A program made the translations under genes and the position numbers. A stretch of DNA of 64,000 nucleotides from Aliishimia sp039978895 (GTDB lineage Bacteria > Pseudomonadota > Alphaproteobacteria > Rhodobacterales > Rhodobacteraceae), in assembly GCA_039978895.1 (NCBI GenBank), contig JBDWAL010000055.1, positions 124,001 to 188,000 of the forward strand, given 5' to 3'. Under the pieces are notes generated by a model. It did no database searches. It saw only the letters and a list, made by a program, of their open reading frames with translations, and was not told where the DNA came from. Positions 1-9,211 of this stretch are shown here, piece after piece; the stretch's first letter is position 1; every line of letters begins with the position of its first letter.

Positions 1-1002
1 TTTGACGCCGAAAATATTTCCATGTCGGACTTCGCGGAGGCAACTGTTTACGCGTATTCCACATGGCCAAAAGGCACGCCAAATTATTACGCTTTGCCTG
101 CAATGGGCGACGCGAATGGTTGGTTCTATCGCAAGGATTGGTTCGCGCGCGAAGATATTCGGGCAGATTTCAAAGCTGCGACTGGCCGCGAATTGGGCGA
201 GCCCACGTCTCAAAAAGAAATGCTGGAAATCGCACAGTTTTTCCAAGGGCGGGAAATTGACGGCCAAAAAGTCTATGGCGCTGCGATCTTTACGGAACGA
301 GGGTCTGAAGGCATCACCATGGGCGTTACGTCTGCGTTGTACCCATGGGGCTTCAAATACGAAAACACGCCGGGCAGTTACGACATGGAAGGTGCTGTGA
401 ATTCGCCGGAAGCTGTCGAAGCTCTGGAATTCTATAAAGAATTCTACAAAACGGCGACACCTCCGGGCTATACAAACGCATATATGGGTGAATCTCTGGA
501 TGCGTTCAAATCCGGTCAAGTTGCGATGGCAATGAACTGGTTTGCGTTCTTCCCGGGCCTTTATGCGGATCCGAACACAGGCGGCGATAAAATCGACTTC
601 TTTGTGAACCCTCCACAAAACCAAGCGGGCTCGACGCTGGGTGGGCAGGGCATTTCCGTCGTTGCCTACTCGGAAAAGCAGGACGCTGCGCTGGAGTACA
701 TCAAGTGGTTTGCCAACCCAGATGTCCAAGCCAAGTGGTGGGAATTGGGCGGCTACTCTGCGCATAATTCAGTGCTGAATGCCCCGACGTTCAAAGACAG
801 TGCCCCATTCGCGGGTGATTTCCTTGAAGCCATGGGCGCTGTGCAGGATTTCTGGCAAGAGCCAGTCTATGCAGAGCTTCTTTTGGCGATGCAGAAACGC
901 ATTCATGACTACGTGGTTGCGGACCAAGGCTCGGCACAAGAAGCCCTTGATAAGTTGATCGAAGACTGGACTGAAGTCTTTGAAGACGAAGGCAAACTCT
1001 AA
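1..1002 (+). CDS. ABC transporter sugar/polyol-binding protein (5' end outside window)
   Basis: This is the C-terminal 333 residues of a periplasmic extracellular solute-binding protein of family 1. The frame is open from base 1 and the signal peptide lies upstream of the window. The typical features are aromatic-rich ligand-binding segments, a GGQG turn (about residue 215 of the visible part) and a helical C-terminus. It is the first visible gene of a carbohydrate import operon and is followed 84 bp later by the first permease, with a strong stem-loop in the gap. The substrate cannot be read from sequence; the downstream kinase and isomerase suggest a sugar, ketose or polyol. Confidence 0.9.
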   Translation, partial: FDAENISMSDFAEATVYAYSTWPKGTPNYYALPAMGDANGWFYRKDWFAREDIRADFKAATGRELGEPTSQKEMLEIAQFFQGREIDGQKVYGAAIFTERGSEGITMGVTSALYPWGFKYENTPGSYDMEGAVNSPEAVEALEFYKEFYKTATPPGYTNAYMGESLDAFKSGQVAMAMNWFAFFPGLYADPNTGGDKIDFFVNPPQNQAGSTLGGQGISVVAYSEKQDAALEYIKWFANPDVQAKWWELGGYSAHNSVLNAPTFKDSAPFAGDFLEAMGAVQDFWQEPVYAELLLAMQKRIHDYVVADQGSAQEALDKLIEDWTEVFEDEGKL

Positions 1003-1011
1003 ACAAAGTTC

Positions 1012-1029
1012 GGCGGGGGAAACCCCGCC
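1012..1029 (+). promoter_or_regulatory. Intercistronic stem-loop with GAAA tetraloop
   Basis: A perfect 7-bp GC stem (GGCGGGG at 1012-1018 pairs with CCCCGCC at 1023-1029) closes a GAAA loop, 10 bp after the binding-protein stop codon. No T-run follows, so it is unlikely to be a terminator. Such hairpins between binding-protein and permease genes are known to protect the upstream mRNA from 3' exonucleases, giving more binding protein than permease; that role here is inferred. Confidence 0.6.
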
Positions 1030-1085
1030 TGACATCTGCAAGCTGTTGGCAAGGTGGGGAAGTCTCACCGTGCCGTTAGGAAGTT

Positions 1086-2039
1086 GTGCCCAAAATGTCC
1101 GACACTCCCGCCATCCGTGCTGCCAATGCTACGCCTAAGAGCGTGGCGCGAAAAATCAGAGGTTTAAGCGACCGCGCTATTGCGTGGATATTCGTTGGGC
1201 CCACGATTTTTCTGCTGTTGGCGATCAATATTTTCCCGTTGATCTGGACGATCCGTCTGAGCTTTACGAACTTCAAAGCGAACCGAAATCGTGAAGTCGA
1301 ATGGGTTGGGTTTCGCAACTACGAACGTATTCTGACAGATACCGATATCTGGTTGAACATGCAGGCAACGGCCCATTTCCTGTTCTGGACGATCTTCTTT
1401 CAAGTCGTGATTGGCTTCACTTTGGCTTACCTGATCAACAAAAAATTCAAGGGCAATGACCTTTGGACGACGGTGATCGTACTGCCGATGATGCTATCCC
1501 CGGCTGTTGTTGGAAATTTCTGGAAGTTCCTCTATCAGCCTCAAATCGGTCTGTTTAACTACATCATCGCTTTCTTCACTGGAAAAGATCCCTCTAGTTT
1601 CGAAATGCTTGGGTCTGTCAGTCTGGCACCATGGTCGATTGTCATCGTCGATACATGGATGTGGACACCGTTTGTGATGCTGATTTGTCTCGCGGGGCTC
1701 AGATCGATCCCGGACTATATCTACGAGGCTGCTGAGGTGGATCGTGCCTCCAAGTTACGGCAATTTTTTACCATCACGTTGCCGATGGTGCTGCCCTTCC
1801 TGATGCTCGCTGTCCTGTTTCGAGGCATTGAGAACTTCAAAATGTTTGACCTTGTGGTGCAACTCACGGGCGGTGGTCCGGGATCTACGACGGAACTTAC
1901 ATCGATCAATCTTAAGCGCGAAGCCTTTGAGAAATGGCGAACAGGCTATGCCTCGGCTTATGCGATTATCCTCTTTGTCACGGTATTTGGCCTCGCCTCG
2001 ATCTACGTCAAAGCTTTGAACAAGGTGAAAGAGCGATGA
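1086..2039 (+). CDS. ABC sugar transporter permease (MalF/UgpA type)
   Basis: A 317-residue inner-membrane permease of the binding-protein-dependent transport family. About six hydrophobic helices are visible, starting near residue 36. The cytoplasmic EAA loop that contacts the ATPase lies at about residues 211-235 (YEAAEVDRAS, with Arg where Gly is usual). The start shown is a GTG at 1086; an in-frame ATG lies at 1095 and either is possible. It forms the transport channel with the second permease downstream. Confidence 0.92.
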   Translation: MPKMSDTPAIRAANATPKSVARKIRGLSDRAIAWIFVGPTIFLLLAINIFPLIWTIRLSFTNFKANRNREVEWVGFRNYERILTDTDIWLNMQATAHFLFWTIFFQVVIGFTLAYLINKKFKGNDLWTTVIVLPMMLSPAVVGNFWKFLYQPQIGLFNYIIAFFTGKDPSSFEMLGSVSLAPWSIVIVDTWMWTPFVMLICLAGLRSIPDYIYEAAEVDRASKLRQFFTITLPMVLPFLMLAVLFRGIENFKMFDLVVQLTGGGPGSTTELTSINLKREAFEKWRTGYASAYAIILFVTVFGLASIYVKALNKVKER

Positions 2040-2100
2040 ACACGCATGTCTCACCAATCCCCGCCACGCCCGGTGTTCACTTCGTCGGGAGGCCTAACTC

Positions 2101-3039
2101 ATGAGCAGTTACTCCGTCACTGAGCCCTCCAAACGCTCCAAATGGGTCGCGGGCACGTTGGTTATCGTCTATGCGCTGATCACCATGGTTCCGCTGGCTT
2201 GGATCATGTTGACAGGCTTCAAATCCCCCTCGGATGCGATCAGCTATCCCCCCAAAGTTGTTTTTGAGCCAACGCTGGAAGGGTATGTGAATTTGTTCAC
2301 GACCCGCACACGTCAAACGCAAGAGTATCTCGACGCCAACCCACCCGAAACGTGGTACGAAGAAATCGTTCACGAATACGATATGGTCATCGCAGGCCCG
2401 TCCAAGTTCGGCGAACGTTTTGTGAATTCTGTGATCATTGGGTTCGGTTCGACCTTTTTGAGTATCTTCCTTGGGACGCTCGCGGCCTATGCCTTTTCGA
2501 GGTTCAAAATACCTTTAGCCGATGACCTTTTGTTCTTCATCCTGAGTACAAGGATGATGCCGCCCATCGCTGTCGCGATCCCGATTTTTCTGATGTATCG
2601 TCAATTGGGCTTGTCCGACACGCATCTAGGCATGATCCTGCTTTATACGGGCGTGAATATCTCGCTTGCGGTCTGGTTGCTCAAAGGTTTCATCGACGAA
2701 ATCCCACTTGAATATGAAGAAGCGGCCTTGATCGACGGCTACACACGGTTCCAAGCTTTCTACAAAGTGGTTCTGCCACAGGCGGCGACCGGAATTGCGT
2801 CTACAGCGATCTTCTGTCTGATCTTTGCGTGGAACGAGTACGCCTTTGCGGTCCTGCTCACTTCTGGCACGGCTCAAACCGCGCCCCCTTTCATCCCTAC
2901 GATTATCGGGGTTGGTGGGCTCGATTGGCCAGCTGTCGCAGCGGGTGCCACGATCTTCCTGCTTCCAGTGATGATCTTCACCATTTTGTTGCGCAAACAC
3001 TTGCTGCGCGGGATTACATTCGGGGCTGTGCGCAAATGA
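2101..3039 (+). CDS. ABC sugar transporter permease (MalG/UgpE type)
   Basis: A 312-residue partner permease. The first helix is at about residues 15-38, followed by an unusually long charged periplasmic loop of roughly 45 residues containing paired Tyr/Trp/Glu. The EAA loop is at about 203-225 (EEAALIDGY, close to consensus). The ATG follows a GGGAGG-like ribosome site. A 61-bp gap separates it from the first permease. With that permease it should form the heterodimeric membrane core of the importer. Confidence 0.92.
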   Translation: MSSYSVTEPSKRSKWVAGTLVIVYALITMVPLAWIMLTGFKSPSDAISYPPKVVFEPTLEGYVNLFTTRTRQTQEYLDANPPETWYEEIVHEYDMVIAGPSKFGERFVNSVIIGFGSTFLSIFLGTLAAYAFSRFKIPLADDLLFFILSTRMMPPIAVAIPIFLMYRQLGLSDTHLGMILLYTGVNISLAVWLLKGFIDEIPLEYEEAALIDGYTRFQAFYKVVLPQAATGIASTAIFCLIFAWNEYAFAVLLTSGTAQTAPPFIPTIIGVGGLDWPAVAAGATIFLLPVMIFTILLRKHLLRGITFGAVRK

Positions 3040-3136
3040 GTGAGAAACCGTTTCAACCCGCAGTTTTTTTGTACGCGATGTATGCAACTGACGCCCACAT
3101 TGAGCGCCGTCAATTTCAGCGAAAGGGCTGGGCCAT

Positions 3137-3325
3137 ATGAACAACTTTCTCACAGGTCTCTTGCGCCTTCGTCGCGGCCCTTGGGAAATGGTTGCAACCA
3201 TCCTGATTGGTCTTGGCGTGTTTATGCTGATGCAACCATTCGTGCTCTGGGCCTACACCTATTCTTTCATCACCACACTGGTCGGGACGGTCATGTTTAT
3301 CGTCGTGTCCCACTTTAAGGAATAA
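3137..3325 (+). CDS. Small membrane protein of the ABC operon
   Basis: A 62-residue protein with two predicted membrane helices (about 17-36 and 38-58) and a basic N-terminus (LLRLRRG). It sits between the permease and ATPase genes, 5 bp before the first ATPase. Glycerol-type ABC operons of alphaproteobacteria, with two ATPase genes, also encode a small integral membrane protein of this kind. Its job is unknown; an accessory subunit of the transporter is an inference from position only. Confidence 0.65.
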   Translation: MNNFLTGLLRLRRGPWEMVATILIGLGVFMLMQPFVLWAYTYSFITTLVGTVMFIVVSHFKE

Positions 3326-3330
3326 CCCTA

Positions 3331-4428
3331 GTGGCTCAGATCATTATCAAGAATGTCCGCAAGGAATTTGGCGATTTCACAGCAGTGAAGGAATCGAGCT
3401 TCACCATCGAGGACGGCGAATTCTTCATGCTGCTTGGTCCTTCTGGATGCGGCAAAACCACGACGTTGCGTATGATCGCGGGATTGGAATTACCTACGTC
3501 TGGTGAGATCTATTTGGATGGCGAAGAGATCAGTCAAAAGCCGCCTTCACAGCGTGACATTGCTTTTGTGTTTCAGATGTTTGCGCTCTACCCACACCTC
3601 AACGTGCGTAAAAACTTAAGCTACCCCCTGGTCTCCCAAGGGATGCCGCGTGCGCAAGTGAAGGCTAAGGTGGAAGAGGTCGCAGGTATCCTCGGGATCG
3701 CGGATATTCTGAACCGTCCCGTTGGAGGCTTGTCCGGGGGCGACCGTCAGCGCGTCGCACTTGGTCGTGCCATTGTGCGTGACCCAAAAGCCTTCATGAT
3801 GGACGAACCCTTGGGCGCGTTGGACGCAGAATTTCGCGAACACATGGCAGAAGAATTACGCGCGTTGCATGATCGCATGAACGCGACCACGGTCTACGTC
3901 ACGCATGATCAATTAGAGGCCATGCAAATGGGCGACAAGATTGTTGTGATGAACAACGCGGTCGTTGAGCAATTTGGAACACCACAAGAAATCTACGATA
4001 AGCCTGCCACAATGTTTGTCGCTGATTTCATTGGATCCCCTTCAATGAATTTCCTGCGCTTTCAAGGAACTGTTGCCGAGGGGGCGAGCATTGTGAACAT
4101 GCATGGCCTTCCCATTAAGGTACCGCAACAACGTCAGGGTGCGGCGGGGAACTTGGTTTTTGGTGTGCGTCCAGAACACGTGCTTTTGTCTGATAGCGGT
4201 GAATATCGTGGCGAGATTTTGGCATCTGAATACCTTGGCACGACGCAGATCATCACACTCGACACGCCCAACGGTGAACTCAAAGCGCGCATCGATAGTG
4301 GCCAAGTTGCAAAAGTCGGCGAAAAAGTCGGGCTGAGTTTCGAAGCCCCGAAAGTGACATTGTTCGATGAGGCCAACGGCCTAGCACTGCGGTCTGAACT
4401 TAACGAAAAGGTGCTGGCTCATGGCTAA
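3331..4428 (+). CDS. ABC transporter ATPase, first of two (UgpC/MalK-like)
   Basis: A 365-residue ATPase starting at GTG 3331. It has Walker A GPSGCGKTT (about residues 37-45), signature LSGGDRQR (about 135), Walker B FMMDEPLGALD, an H-loop (YVTHDQ), and a C-terminal TOBE-type regulatory region with a GVRPEH motif. All catalytic motifs are intact. It overlaps the second ATPase gene by 8 bp. Two different ATPase genes in one operon suggest a heterodimeric ATPase, as in the rhizobial glycerol transporter (GlpS/GlpT). Confidence 0.93.
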   Translation: MAQIIIKNVRKEFGDFTAVKESSFTIEDGEFFMLLGPSGCGKTTTLRMIAGLELPTSGEIYLDGEEISQKPPSQRDIAFVFQMFALYPHLNVRKNLSYPLVSQGMPRAQVKAKVEEVAGILGIADILNRPVGGLSGGDRQRVALGRAIVRDPKAFMMDEPLGALDAEFREHMAEELRALHDRMNATTVYVTHDQLEAMQMGDKIVVMNNAVVEQFGTPQEIYDKPATMFVADFIGSPSMNFLRFQGTVAEGASIVNMHGLPIKVPQQRQGAAGNLVFGVRPEHVLLSDSGEYRGEILASEYLGTTQIITLDTPNGELKARIDSGQVAKVGEKVGLSFEAPKVTLFDEANGLALRSELNEKVLAHG

Positions 4429-5416
4429 GGTTGTCCTGAAGAACCTGACCAAACGTTTCGGCGACGATATCGGTGTCGAAGACATTTCTATGACCATCCC
4501 TGACGGCGCGTTTGTCGTTTTGCTGGGGCCAACCGGTGCTGGTAAAACCACCACTTTGCGCCTTATTTCTGGTCTTGAAAAAGCGGATCACGGCGAAGTG
4601 TGGATCGACGGTCGCAATGTCGCATCCGAGACCCCAGCGCAGCGGGATGTGGCCATGGTGTTTCAGCAATACTCGCTTTACCCGCACCTTACCGTGAAGG
4701 ACAATCTGGCTTTTCCGCTGAAGTCACCAATCCTCGACACGCCGAAGGACGAAATCGAACGCAAGGTCGCCGAAGTCGCGGACGTTTTGCAGATCAGCCA
4801 CAAGTTGAACAACAAGGCGACAGAGCTTTCGGGCGGCGAAATGCAGCGGGTGTCGATCGGTCGTGCCTTGGTGCGTGATCCTGCAATTTATCTTATGGAT
4901 GAGCCGCTTAGTTCTTTGGACGCCAAGTTGCGCACTGACTTACGGATCGAATTAAAACGCATTCATGCCAATATGGGTGCGACACTGCTTTATGTCACGC
5001 ATGACCAGATCGAAGCGATGACCATGGCCACGCATGTTGGCGTTTTGAACGAAGGTCGGCTTGTGCAGTTTGGCACCCCGCGTGAGATATATGAAGACCC
5101 GAATTCGATGTATGTTGCCAGTCGACTTGGACAACCACGCATCAATATTCTGCCCGCGGATCTCTTTGGCGGCGTGCCAAGTGGAACAACCCAAATTGGC
5201 TTGCGCCCTGAGCATATCCATCAAGGCGAAGGTCAGGATGCGCAAATCCAACGCGTGGAGCATCTCGGCGATCAAAGTCGCCTTCATTTGTTGTTGAAGG
5301 GTCACCCAGTCATCACGATTGCCAACCCGTCCAAGACCTATGAACCGGGAGCGTATGTTCAAATCGCCCCGAAAAACCCGCTGTGTTTCGACGCGGCAGG
5401 ACATCGAATTCGCTAA
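4421..5416 (+). CDS. ABC transporter ATPase, second of two
   Basis: A 331-residue paralogue of the preceding ATPase. It has Walker A GPTGAGKTT (about 37-45), signature LSGGEMQR, Walker B YLMDEPLSSLD, an H-loop YVTHDQ and a shorter TOBE-like C-terminus with a GLRPEH motif. It begins inside the end of the preceding gene and ends 12 bp before the kinase gene, so all three are probably translationally linked. Catalytic residues look intact, so both ATP sites of a heterodimer could be active. Confidence 0.93.
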   Translation: MAKVVLKNLTKRFGDDIGVEDISMTIPDGAFVVLLGPTGAGKTTTLRLISGLEKADHGEVWIDGRNVASETPAQRDVAMVFQQYSLYPHLTVKDNLAFPLKSPILDTPKDEIERKVAEVADVLQISHKLNNKATELSGGEMQRVSIGRALVRDPAIYLMDEPLSSLDAKLRTDLRIELKRIHANMGATLLYVTHDQIEAMTMATHVGVLNEGRLVQFGTPREIYEDPNSMYVASRLGQPRINILPADLFGGVPSGTTQIGLRPEHIHQGEGQDAQIQRVEHLGDQSRLHLLLKGHPVITIANPSKTYEPGAYVQIAPKNPLCFDAAGHRIR

Positions 5417-5428
5417 GGAGATCGCGCC

Positions 5429-7054
5429 ATGCACCAGTTCATCAACTCCAAAGAAACCCTTGTCACAGATGCGATTGATGGCTTGCTTGAGACCACAGGT
5501 GGTGCCCTGACACGGCTTGATGGTTACCCGCATATCAAGGTTGTGTGTCGCGCGGACTGGGACAAATCTAAGGTCGCTCTGATTTCAGGTGGTGGTTCTG
5601 GCCATGAACCTGCCCATGCTGGTTTTGTTGGCGCAGGCATGCTGACAGCGGCCGTCTGCGGAGAGGTCTTCGCGTCCCCTTCCGTTGATGCGGTTTTGGC
5701 GGGCATTTTGGCGGTTACAGGCGACGCTGGCTGTTTGTTGATCGTGAAGAATTATACCGGCGATCGACTAAATTTTGGCCTTGCGGTCGAGCGAGCTCGT
5801 GCCTTTGGGTTAAAGGTTTCCATGGTTGTGGTGGATGACGACATCGCCTTACCAGATTTGCCGCAAGCGCGTGGCGTTGCGGGCACCTTGTTTGTTCACA
5901 AAATCGCAGGTGCACTGGCTGAACAAGGAAGTGATCTGACAACTGTGACGGACGCAGCGCGTGCGGCGATCAAGAATATGGCTTCGATTGGAACCTCTCT
6001 TGAAACATGCACGGTTCCGGGGTCCGTAAAGGAAGACCGTATCGCACCTGGCATGGCGGAGTTAGGTCTTGGAATTCACGGTGAAGCTGGTGTGCAACAA
6101 GTCGCATTCAAGGATGCACGCAATGCTATGGAACTGGTGCTTGAGAAACTATCCCCGAGACTAGACAATGGGTCTTATGTGGCGATCCTAAACAACCTTG
6201 GGTCGACGACACCACTAGAAATGAGCGTTTTGGCCCACGAACTGGCAACGTCTTCAAAAGCCAGTAATATCAAGCATATCATCGGCCCTGCGCCGTTGAT
6301 GACGTCGCTTGATATGCATGGTTTTTCAGTGTCGATTTTGCCTGTCGACGACAAGACACAAGAATTGTTGAAGGCGCCTGTTGACTTGCCTGCATGGCCG
6401 GGAATGAAGGATATCACTCCGGTGCGAGTGCGCCCATTGCCGGACGGTCTGAGCCCAATTAAACCGATCCCATCAATGAACGCGAAAACGCGCGCGCTGA
6501 TGGACCAATGCTGTGACTTGTTAATCGCAGCTGAACGCGAATTGAACGAACTTGATGCCAAATCTGGTGATGGTGACACAGGCAGCACGTTGGCGACTGC
6601 AGCGCGGGATTTGAAAGGCGCTTTAGATAGGTTGCCATTGGCTGATCCAACGCAATTGTTCCGTGCGATTGGGGATGAACTTAGCCAGACTATGGGTGGA
6701 TCATCTGGGGTCATTCTTGCGATCTTCTTCGGCGCAACAGGTGATGCATGCGCTACCGGTAAGCCTGTGATCAAAGCGCTGTTGACTGGGCTTGAGCGGA
6801 TTAGTCAGGTGGGTGGCGCTGTCAAAGGGGACAGGACGATGATTGATGCCCTTGAACCCGCTCTGCAAGCTTTGCCCGATGGAATGAATGCTGCGGCTCA
6901 AGCCGCGCGCGCTGGCGCTGTCAGCACAGCCGCAATGGGGCGTGCAAAGGCGGGCCGCGCGTCCTATGTCCCTGAGGAAAATCTGATTGGCCACACGGAC
7001 CCCGGCGCTGAAGCAGTTGCTCGTCTGTTCGAAGGGTTGGCGACGGCGATGTGA
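5429..7054 (+). CDS. DhaK-DhaL fused dihydroxyacetone/ketose kinase
   Basis: A 541-residue ATP-dependent kinase with both domains in one chain. The DhaK domain (about 1-330) carries GSGHEPAHAG near residues 55-64 and the substrate-binding histidine in GIHGEAG near 215. The DhaL ATP-binding domain (about 350-541) has the Mg-binding GDGDTG near 378 and MGGSSG near 425. This family phosphorylates dihydroxyacetone, but relatives act on erythrulose and other short ketoses. In this operon the substrate is probably a product of the imported compound. RBS AAGGAG precedes the ATG. Confidence 0.9.
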   Translation: MHQFINSKETLVTDAIDGLLETTGGALTRLDGYPHIKVVCRADWDKSKVALISGGGSGHEPAHAGFVGAGMLTAAVCGEVFASPSVDAVLAGILAVTGDAGCLLIVKNYTGDRLNFGLAVERARAFGLKVSMVVVDDDIALPDLPQARGVAGTLFVHKIAGALAEQGSDLTTVTDAARAAIKNMASIGTSLETCTVPGSVKEDRIAPGMAELGLGIHGEAGVQQVAFKDARNAMELVLEKLSPRLDNGSYVAILNNLGSTTPLEMSVLAHELATSSKASNIKHIIGPAPLMTSLDMHGFSVSILPVDDKTQELLKAPVDLPAWPGMKDITPVRVRPLPDGLSPIKPIPSMNAKTRALMDQCCDLLIAAERELNELDAKSGDGDTGSTLATAARDLKGALDRLPLADPTQLFRAIGDELSQTMGGSSGVILAIFFGATGDACATGKPVIKALLTGLERISQVGGAVKGDRTMIDALEPALQALPDGMNAAAQAARAGAVSTAAMGRAKAGRASYVPEENLIGHTDPGAEAVARLFEGLATAM

Positions 7055-7071
7055 ACGTAACTAGGGATCCA

Positions 7072-8124
7072 ATGACGCAAAACCAAGACATCCAATCGAC
7101 CCCAACAATCAACGATATTGCCCGTGTCGCTGAGGTCAGCCTTGCGACTGTTGATCGGGTCCTAAACGCGCGTCCTGGCGTGCGTGAAAAGACGGTGAAA
7201 AAGGTCAATCAAGCGATCGCTGATCTGGGCTACGTGCGCGATACGGCTGCGGCCAATTTGGCGCGTGGACGGGTCTATAACTTCGTTTTTATCTTACCAT
7301 CCAACGAGAACGAGTTTTTGACCTCAATGGAGGCGGAGATTCAACAACTCAGTCATGGTTTGCGTCACGAACGAACACGTCTGACATATGTGCGCGTGGC
7401 TGCATTTGACCCCATAGCGCTGGCAGGCGCGATCGATGCACTTGACCCTAAGTCTGTGGACGGCGTGGCAATTTTTGGCCCCGAGACGCCATCTGTTCGG
7501 GATTCAATTGCGCATTTGAAAGCCAACGATGTGACTGTTGTCTCGTTGGTGGCGGACATTCCAAGCTCCGAACGGGATCATTATGTCGGTGTTGATAACG
7601 TGGCTGCTGGCCGCACAGCCGCACAACTTTTGGGACGGTTTTTGGGCTCGAAAGAAGGACAAGTTCTGGTCCTGACAGGGTCCATGCTTGCTCGTGACCA
7701 CCTAGAGCGCAGACTAGGTTTCGACGAGGTCATGGCACGCGATTTCCCACATCTCAATGTTTTGGCGTCATTGGAAGGGCGTGATGATGCCGACTTGATC
7801 GCGCGTCTTATGCCGCATGTGATGGACGAGCATGCCAATGTGATCGGCATTTATTCCTCTGCTGCGGGAAATGAGGGATTGTTGCGGTATTTCAGGCCGT
7901 TAAGCCCAGCGGATAAACCTGCAATCGTTGCACATGAACTGACGCCCCTGTCGCGCGACGCTTTGGCTGTGGGATTGTTCGACGCTGTGATCAGCCAAGA
8001 TTCAGGCCATCTTGTCCGCAGCGCCGTTCGGGTTATGCGCGCCAAAAGTGACAAGATGCCGATCAATATCGCGCAAGAACGTATCCGCATCGACATCTAT
8101 CTTAAAGAAAACATGCCGCCGTAA
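7072..8124 (+). CDS. LacI-family transcriptional regulator
   Basis: A 350-residue regulator with an N-terminal LacI helix-turn-helix (TINDIARVAEVSLATVDRV, about residues 10-28) and hinge, then a periplasmic-binding-protein-like sensor domain. I chose the ATG at 7072, preceded by AGGGA; a GTG at 7051 overlapping the kinase stop codon is an alternative that only adds an N-terminal tail. It probably controls this operon in response to the imported sugar or a metabolite. Confidence 0.9.
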   Translation: MTQNQDIQSTPTINDIARVAEVSLATVDRVLNARPGVREKTVKKVNQAIADLGYVRDTAAANLARGRVYNFVFILPSNENEFLTSMEAEIQQLSHGLRHERTRLTYVRVAAFDPIALAGAIDALDPKSVDGVAIFGPETPSVRDSIAHLKANDVTVVSLVADIPSSERDHYVGVDNVAAGRTAAQLLGRFLGSKEGQVLVLTGSMLARDHLERRLGFDEVMARDFPHLNVLASLEGRDDADLIARLMPHVMDEHANVIGIYSSAAGNEGLLRYFRPLSPADKPAIVAHELTPLSRDALAVGLFDAVISQDSGHLVRSAVRVMRAKSDKMPINIAQERIRIDIYLKENMPP

Positions 8125-8153
8125 CCGTGGCCTAAGACGAGGGAGAAAACTTC

Positions 8154-9209
8154 ATGAAAACCATCAAAGGCCCAGCATTGTTTCTGGCCCAATTCGCCAG
8201 CGATGAGGCCCCTTTCAATTCATGGGATGCGATCACCAAATGGGCCGCGGATTGCGGCTACAAAGGGGTCCAAGTTCCAAGCTGGGATGCGCGTCTGTTT
8301 GATCTCGCTAAGGCGGCCGAAAGCAAAGACTATTGCGATGAATTTACCGGGCAAGCGCTCGCGAATGGGGTGCAGGTCACGGAATTATCAACGCATTTGC
8401 AGGGGCAACTCGTGGCAGTGCACCCAGCTTATGATACTGCGTTTGATGGGTTTGCTGATCCTTCTGTGCATGGCAATCCTGCTGCGCGTCAGGAATGGGC
8501 TGTTGATCAGGTGATGAAGGCGATTTCCGCGTCTGCCCATATGGGGATCAAAAATCACGTCTCTTTTTCAGGCGCTTTGGCGTGGCCCTATATCTACCCG
8601 TGGCCTCAGCGCCCTGCCGGATTGGTTGAGACTGCGTTTGATGAGCTGGCCCGTCGGTGGCGTCCAATTCTGGATCATGCGGATGAAAACGACGTGAACA
8701 TTTGCTACGAAATCCACCCTGGTGAAGACTTACATGACGGAGTCACCTTCGAGATGTTTCTTGAGCGCGTGGACAACCATACACGCTGCAACATGTTGTA
8801 CGATCCTTCGCATTACGTGCTGCAATGTCTTGATTACCTCGACAATATCGACATTTACAAAGACCGGATCAAAATGTTCCACGTCAAAGATGCAGAGTTC
8901 AATCCGACTGGTCGCCAAGGTGTTTATTCAGGTTATCAGCCATGGGTTGATCGTGCTGGCAGGTTCCGCAGCTTAGGCGATGGACAGGTCGATTTCGCGG
9001 CTATCTTTTCAAAGATGGCAGCAAATGACTTTGATGGCTGGGCGGTTGTTGAATGGGAATGTTGCCTCAAGCACCCAGAAGACGGTGCACGTGAAGGAGC
9101 ACAATTTGTGTCCGACCACATCATTCGAGTGACGGAACGCGCGTTTGATGATTTCGCAGATGGCGGAACCGACGAAGCTGCAAATCGCAAAATGTTGGGG
9201 ATTTCCTGA
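8154..9209 (+). CDS. Sugar phosphate isomerase/epimerase-like TIM barrel
   Basis: A 351-residue protein of the xylose-isomerase-like TIM-barrel superfamily. The expected metal ligands are visible in order: Glu and His in YEIHPGED (about 183-190), Asp/His in YDPSHY (about 216), His in FHVKDAEF (about 241) and Glu in VVEWECC (about 300). The ATG has a GGGAG ribosome site. It is followed 2 bp later by the oxidoreductase; this pair recurs in proteobacterial carbohydrate operons. Exact activity (isomerase, epimerase or 3-keto-sugar processing) cannot be settled. Confidence 0.85.
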   Translation: MKTIKGPALFLAQFASDEAPFNSWDAITKWAADCGYKGVQVPSWDARLFDLAKAAESKDYCDEFTGQALANGVQVTELSTHLQGQLVAVHPAYDTAFDGFADPSVHGNPAARQEWAVDQVMKAISASAHMGIKNHVSFSGALAWPYIYPWPQRPAGLVETAFDELARRWRPILDHADENDVNICYEIHPGEDLHDGVTFEMFLERVDNHTRCNMLYDPSHYVLQCLDYLDNIDIYKDRIKMFHVKDAEFNPTGRQGVYSGYQPWVDRAGRFRSLGDGQVDFAAIFSKMAANDFDGWAVVEWECCLKHPEDGAREGAQFVSDHIIRVTERAFDDFADGGTDEAANRKMLGIS

Positions 9210-9211
9210 AT

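Noticed and set aside
2626..3201. A 191-codon minus-strand frame opposite the second permease
   Set aside because: Very Arg/Gln-rich product typical of antisense reading; the permease has clear helices and an EAA loop.
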